A DNA stretch of 64,000 bases from Phalacrocorax aristotelis (lineage: Eukaryota > Chordata > Aves > Suliformes > Phalacrocoracidae), in the NCBI RefSeq assembly GCF_949628215.1, contig NC_134279.1:14056041-14120040 (forward strand), read 5' to 3'. Shown one piece after another: positions 59,401 through 64,000 of this stretch (position 1 is its first letter; each line of letters starts with the position of its first letter). Made by a program: the position numbers and the translations under genes. The notes beneath the pieces were generated by a model. That model was given only the letters and a program-made list of their open reading frames with translations. It did no database searches and was not told the DNA's origin.

Positions 59401-62400
59401 GGCAGGTAAGAGTGTGTCATGTTTCAGGTAGAAATGCATCTTCTAGATTACTGATTCAACAGGCTATCCAAAAACTTAAGAGCAAATTTCTTCAGATACA
59501 GAAACATTTTCAGAAGAATGAAAGCAGCAGAAGCATTGTTATTTTGTTGTAGATAGGAATCAAACAGGTATGGATTACAACACAAAATACATTTAGTACC
59601 ATCAATTTTGTTGTGCTTCAGAACATGAACTCCACAGCAGCAAGGCACAATCTAAGGCCCCATCTTTTCAAGTGCCTGCTCCTCAATACTTCATGGCAAT
59701 AAATATCTTGTGCCTTTCTTGTTAAGGGACAGAAATATAAATGGAAAGGACTAACAACAGACACTCCTGTTGTGCTTTGTAGGCTTATTGCTGCCCCTGC
59801 AGTTTGCAGATAGGACTGGGGGAATTACGGACCACAGGGTTTGAGTAATATGATACAGTACATGCTGTCCAGGAAAGGATAAAATATGAGAGCTGAGTTG
59901 CTTCAGAGTAGTGTCAGCTCCTTCTCCCTTTTGTTGTGAGGAGTCATAGTAATGCTTCTTGCCTCTGCTGGTGCATCCCTCCTGCACCTTCTGCTTCTCC
60001 AGGCTGTCTGCTGGCACATCCCTCTACAGAAGCTTCAAGGGTGCTCGGTCAGGTTAGAGGAGCGTTATGAATGACCAGAGCAGCCAGGAACAGTGGAGGG
60101 TACATGTTCTCAGAGTCCTCTCTTCAGGTGCTCTGTGAGGCTGCTAGATCACTACCTGCTTCATTACAAAGACCCACTGACACCTGTGGGTCTAGCTGAA
60201 ATTGCTTTTTCCTGTTACCCCCATGCACACACTCTTCCCATGGTGGCCATTCCTTCAGCCGCCTCAGCTTCCTTCACCAGGTCTCCCAGCTGATTCCTGT
60301 GAATCACTGATGTCACAGTTAGCCAGGAGCCCCTTTGGGTAGAGTGCAGCCCACTGCCTGATTTCTGCCTTGCCTTTTAAGAAATTGCAGCCTCTTAAGT
60401 CAGACATAAGACATTTATTTGGACCCAGGATGAGCTCTCTTATGCACTGCAGGTTGTACAGCTGTTCATTCAGTGGGCACATCAAAATTGAAGACAATAT
60501 ATAATGCTGTAGTACATCTAAATTAGTGAGGTTGCTTGGCATTCCTGTACAGAAGGGAAAGAAACAGCTCTGTTAGGCAAAATATTCTTTCTTCATTCTC
60601 TGTGAAAACATCTTTAAGCCATGAACACAGTTATAGTTTTCTGAAAGGACCTGTTTCTTATTAAATCAGCTTCCACTATTATCTGCAAAAGCCTCCATTC
60701 AGTTTCTGCAGCTTCATGCTGGCCCAAAACCTCATTATGACTTCTGAACCCAACAGCCTGAGGTGCTGATTTCGAGCTCCAGCTTTTTCATAAGTTTCCA
60801 TCTCTTCTGACATAGAAAGCTGTGTGTTACTTGGTGAGTTTCAGTGGAGGCAAGTCACCTATAAACAGGTCATGCGACAGTACAACATCTAACCACAAAT
60901 TCTGGGCTGTAGTGCACTCATACCAACCTGCACAAAGGGAAGAAAAAAAAACCCAACACAAAACAATCCACAATAAAAACAAGTACCAAGTTTTTAAGCT
61001 AGCTGCTATCAAATGAAATCCTATTTCATTTGATTGACCAAAGCATCCCTAAATGTAACCCAGACATAACACTACCCCAAAACAAGTTCTGAGAAAAAAG
61101 TGTATGGAATACAATTAAGGAACTTTTAGAATAGGGCAGCTTGGGATTTCTCGGAGCATTACTGGTTCTGTGATCTTTGAAGTATTTCTTTACCAGATTA
61201 GTTCTCTGAACCTCCCATCCCCCCATCTTTGGCTTCCTAATATCTTTTTATCTTACAGGTTCTCAGACTGGTACTAAGCTCCTTCCAACAGTACATGGAA
61301 ATAGTGGACAACTTTGCAAAATTGCTCTTAGAAAAATGATTCCTGGCTTCTACAGGTGACTGAAGTTATGCTTAACACAGAGGACTGTAGCATAATGTAG
61401 CCTGATGTGCTAGTGAACAGCAAAAGAAAGGCTGTTAAAGAAAGGTGAACCAGAAGGGTGAAAGGGCACAGAAATCACACAGCTAGCAAAGCAAGGGCCT
61501 TGCTGACCAGGGCCTACTCCCACAGTACCTGAGAGAGATAGCAGAGCCAGAGATCATGGCCAGTCCAATCAAGAGTCAAGATTGTAAAGCACCATGATGG
61601 TCATAAGGCAGTTCCAAGGTCAAGCCAGGAGCTCAGCCCGCAGGTTAAGATCAAGTCCAGTGTTGCCAGGCATGTTTCTACTCACTTTTAAAAATCTTAG
61701 TGCACGGCTGTTTCTTTGTGCATTTGAGATGAAAGCAGAGGATAGAGTGCTGAGTATTACATCGTTCCATTGTTTTTTCCACAAAATCTCAGTTTAACTC
61801 TTTCAGTCGTACTTTGTTATCCAGGTTTTCCTTACCAAAAATTTTAGTTGGTAGCATCCTTAATGTGTGAACTGTTTGCATCTTTTAAGTTCCAGACTGC
61901 TGTTGAAATCCATGGTAGTATCTCCAAAGGTTGTTTTTTTTTAAATGGAACAGTTTTCTAACAGTGTAATGGCATGCCATGAACAGTACCAAAAAATCTG
62001 TAACAAGTTAAATGAAAATTTACCCTTTGACTTCAGTTGAAATGGGACTTGTCCTTAAACCTGTATCAACAGTAGCTCAGTTGTAATGCTTATTATCCAG
62101 GCATTTAAATGAAAGGATATATCCACTGTAGCTGTATACTTTCTAATTATCAGGCTCCTGGTGAGAAAATAATTTTTGAAGGCTCCTGGTAGGCAAACTG
62201 GGGGTACCCATTACCTTTTTCACTTTACTAACAAAGAGCAAGACCCCGTACAGCCCTTGTGCACCATAATTAGGGAGCAGTCTCCAGACTCCTGACTGCA
62301 TTTCTTATGGACTTTTGCAACAGGAAAAGACTGTGCTGACAAACTGCCTCATGCCTCAGGGAACCCAACTGAATTGCTGCTTCCCAGAACAGCTCACTTT

Positions 62401-63479
62401 CAGAGCATAAGCAGTTGCTGGGACATGTTTTTTTTATCACATGCTTCTCTGATCACTATAACATTTGGGTTTTGAGGTACTGAGAAGTCAGTGAAATATA
62501 TGTGGACAACATTTATTTATAATTTTGTCTTTTGTAACTGAGAACTCCATTGTAAGAAAAAGAATGAGCAGGCCTCCTCAGGCTGGTCCCATTAATTTAT
62601 GTGAGCTGCTTCATCCCACCCATGGGCAGCAATTCTGGAAGCCACACTGAACACTGAGGTCCACTGAAGCCAAAGGAGGATTTTATAGGTAAGCAAACTG
62701 ATGACGGTGCATGTGATGGAGTTGCCTGAAGTATTTCATAGATATGCATTTGTAGAGATTTTTCACAAGTGGGGCTGCCAGGAATTGCACATAGGAGGGA
62801 TACCGGCAAAGAATTCAGACACTGCCTTTGATATTTCTTCTCTAGTGCTGGCACTTTTGATCAGCAATTTTAAGTTTGTGAGTGGGACAAGAAAGAATTT
62901 GGGGTGAATGTAAAGACGGTCTCAAAAGGTAAGTGGAGTGGATTTTGTAGAGGGGAAAATTGGAGGGCAATGACCCAGAGGTGGTTGGGGTTAGACCATC
63001 TGTGCCTGACAGCATCAGTAGGAGAGTTGTGCATCCAGCTTTTTGGCTGTTGTGAAATCCTTTCACTCATGGTTTGGCAGGCTGTTTGGGTTTAACAACC
63101 CTTGACTTGAAGACAGCTGTTTTGACTCACCAAAAAAGATATGTGCCAGGAGAGAACAGCCCTTGTGAATCCTGTGCTTTACCAACAGTCAGTGTTGAAC
63201 ACAGAGGCAATGCTCCATTCTGGGGCAAGCCATGGTGCTCCAGCCTGACTGAGGACAGACCCTGGGACATGAAAAGGTGCTATGCAGGAAGGCTGTGCAG
63301 TGGTGCATGCTTGGGGGTCGGTTTCAGAGAACAAGGGCTGCAGGCTCTCTCCTGCAACTCAACTCCGCGCCGGATAGTCGCGCCAGGACCTCAACAAAGG
63401 GCAGGGGAAAGCAAGCAGGACAAACGCCAGTCAGTGTAGCCCGAGCTGGGCCGTGCATTTACTTCTCTACCAAGTGGAA
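53401..63479. other. Long AT-rich non-coding stretch
   Basis: About 10 kb with no recognisable gene. Open frames are short, overlapping and lack splice-flanked homology. Items of note: a perfect 10-bp hairpin at 54906-54931, a 17-base match to the satellite at 56940-56956, and a G-run (G9) near 59341. A segment at about 61,480-61,660 contains imperfect CAAG/TCAAG-rich repeats and could be an old repeat. CpG density rises only after about 63.3 kb. Confidence 0.5.
54906..54931. repeat. Perfect 10-bp inverted repeat (hairpin)
   Basis: AGAGCACTGC at 54906-54915, a six-base loop CGTCCT, then the exact complement GCAGTGCTCT at 54922-54931. A pyrimidine-rich run (TTTTTTTCTTTTCTTT) lies directly upstream. 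The stem is short for a microRNA precursor and there is no terminator context, so its function is unknown. Confidence 0.8.
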
Positions 63480-64000
63480 TGGGCTGAGGAACCCGGCTTT
63501 TCCCTGCGGTTCCTGACCCTGCCCGCCTGGGACAGGGCATCCGCCTCCCTAACGAGCCCGGATACCGCGCCGGAGGCTCCCCGCGCCCTGCAAGCCCCTG
63601 CCTCTCCCTGGGCTGGGGACAGCCCAGCCCCCCCCTCAGCCTCTGCACCGCTGCGGCCTCTCCCCTTCCCGCCCTCGCCGCACCTCCCGGCCGTCCGTGA
63701 CGGCAGCGAGCGAGGCAGGCAGAAATCAGTCTGTGAGGGCAGCCCTGTAGGACCGGGATCGAGGAGGAGGTGCGTGCGGGGACCTGGGGAGGCTGGGAGC
63801 GCGCCGCGGCTACCGAGGAGCTGCGGCCTCCCGGAGTTGATGCCGGGCACCGGCGGGGCGGGGAACTCGGTGGTGGTGGTGCTGGCGGTGCTAGCCCGGC
63901 AGCACTGGCACCCTGCGGCCCTGGGGTGGACCAGGTTTCTGAGGAGCACGGCCTGGCACTCGGCGCCGACTTGCGCTGAATCCCTTGAGCAGCCCGCGCC
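63480..64000. promoter_or_regulatory. CpG-island-like block at the right edge, possible promoter
   Basis: GC content and CpG frequency rise sharply relative to the preceding 15 kb and stay high to the window end. It includes an Sp1-type GC box GGGGCGGGG at 63855-63863 and a consensus-like splice donor GAGGAG|GTGCGTG (GT at 63770). In a bird genome such a block usually marks the 5' end of a gene. The strand of transcription cannot be decided, as both strands have long open frames, which GC-rich DNA favours. Confidence 0.6.
63840..64000 (+). CDS. Possible first coding exon, open at window end (unidentified)
   Basis: From the ATG at 63840 the frame stays open for 53 codons to the edge, starting MPGTGGAGNSVVVVLAVLAR and continuing QHWHPAALGWTRFLRSTAWH. 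The mix of hydrophobic, arginine and serine/threonine residues with few acidic ones resembles a mitochondrial presequence, but I recognise no protein. The start context (GTTG before ATG) is poor and the frame is also open upstream without another ATG. It could be untranslated leader or chance. Confidence 0.2.
   Translation, partial: MPGTGGAGNSVVVVLAVLARQHWHPAALGWTRFLRSTAWHSAPTCAESLEQPA

Noticed and set aside
63467..63949. 160-codon minus-strand frame in the CpG-rich right end
   Set aside because: Low-complexity Gly/Ala/Arg/Ser/Pro composition with no known domain; GC-rich DNA yields such frames on both strands.

Overview
The window looks like bird genomic DNA. Two CR1 LINE fragments carry the octamer-repeat 3' end typical of avian CR1 (ATTCTATG-type). 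Two closely related solo LTRs with 5-bp target duplications sit in introns, and a multi-exon gene resembles vertebrate RASGEF1B. No prokaryotic features are present. I cannot name the species or chromosome. A CpG-rich macrosatellite beside a degenerate gene copy would fit a W chromosome, a pericentromere or a microchromosome end, but that is inference.

Region 1 (1 to about 28,001) is one uninterrupted head-to-tail array of about 40.4 copies of a 692/693-bp unit, entering the window in mid-array on the left. The units fall into variant classes. Between about 10.3 and 24.8 kb these are ordered into a seven-monomer higher-order repeat (HOR) of about 4,847 bp, present three times. Left of that the order is more mixed. 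The last 4 to 5 kb before the edge carries many unit-specific changes. Each unit has about 40 CpGs, four CCAAT/ATTGG boxes and two TGACGTC-type (CRE-like) cores, so the array reads like about 40 tandem CpG-island-like modules. I see no convincing coding function in it.

Region 2 (29,007 to 45,706, possibly to about 47,010) is a plus-strand, intron-containing copy of RASGEF1B, a Ras/Rap guanine nucleotide exchange factor family gene. Eleven coding exons can be read; codon counts and phases fit the usual length of about 473 residues. Exons 1 to 6 are clean. From there the gene is broken: the exon 6 donor is AT instead of GT, the exon 10 donor is TT, exon 11 has an extra A with an immediate TGA, and the terminal exon is unrecognisable or badly eroded. 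I call it a non-processed pseudogene, a duplicate or sex-linked copy. A shortened product of about 281 residues holding the N-terminal regulatory (REM) half remains possible.

Region 3 (about 47 to 63.4 kb) is AT-rich sequence without a recognisable gene. It holds one CR1 fragment, one LTR-like segment, one perfect hairpin and one GC-rich exon-like block.

Region 4 (about 63.48 kb to the right edge) is a CpG-island-like block with GC boxes and a reading frame open to the window end, possibly the promoter and first exon of the next gene. All comparisons with known proteins are from memory; no database search was run.
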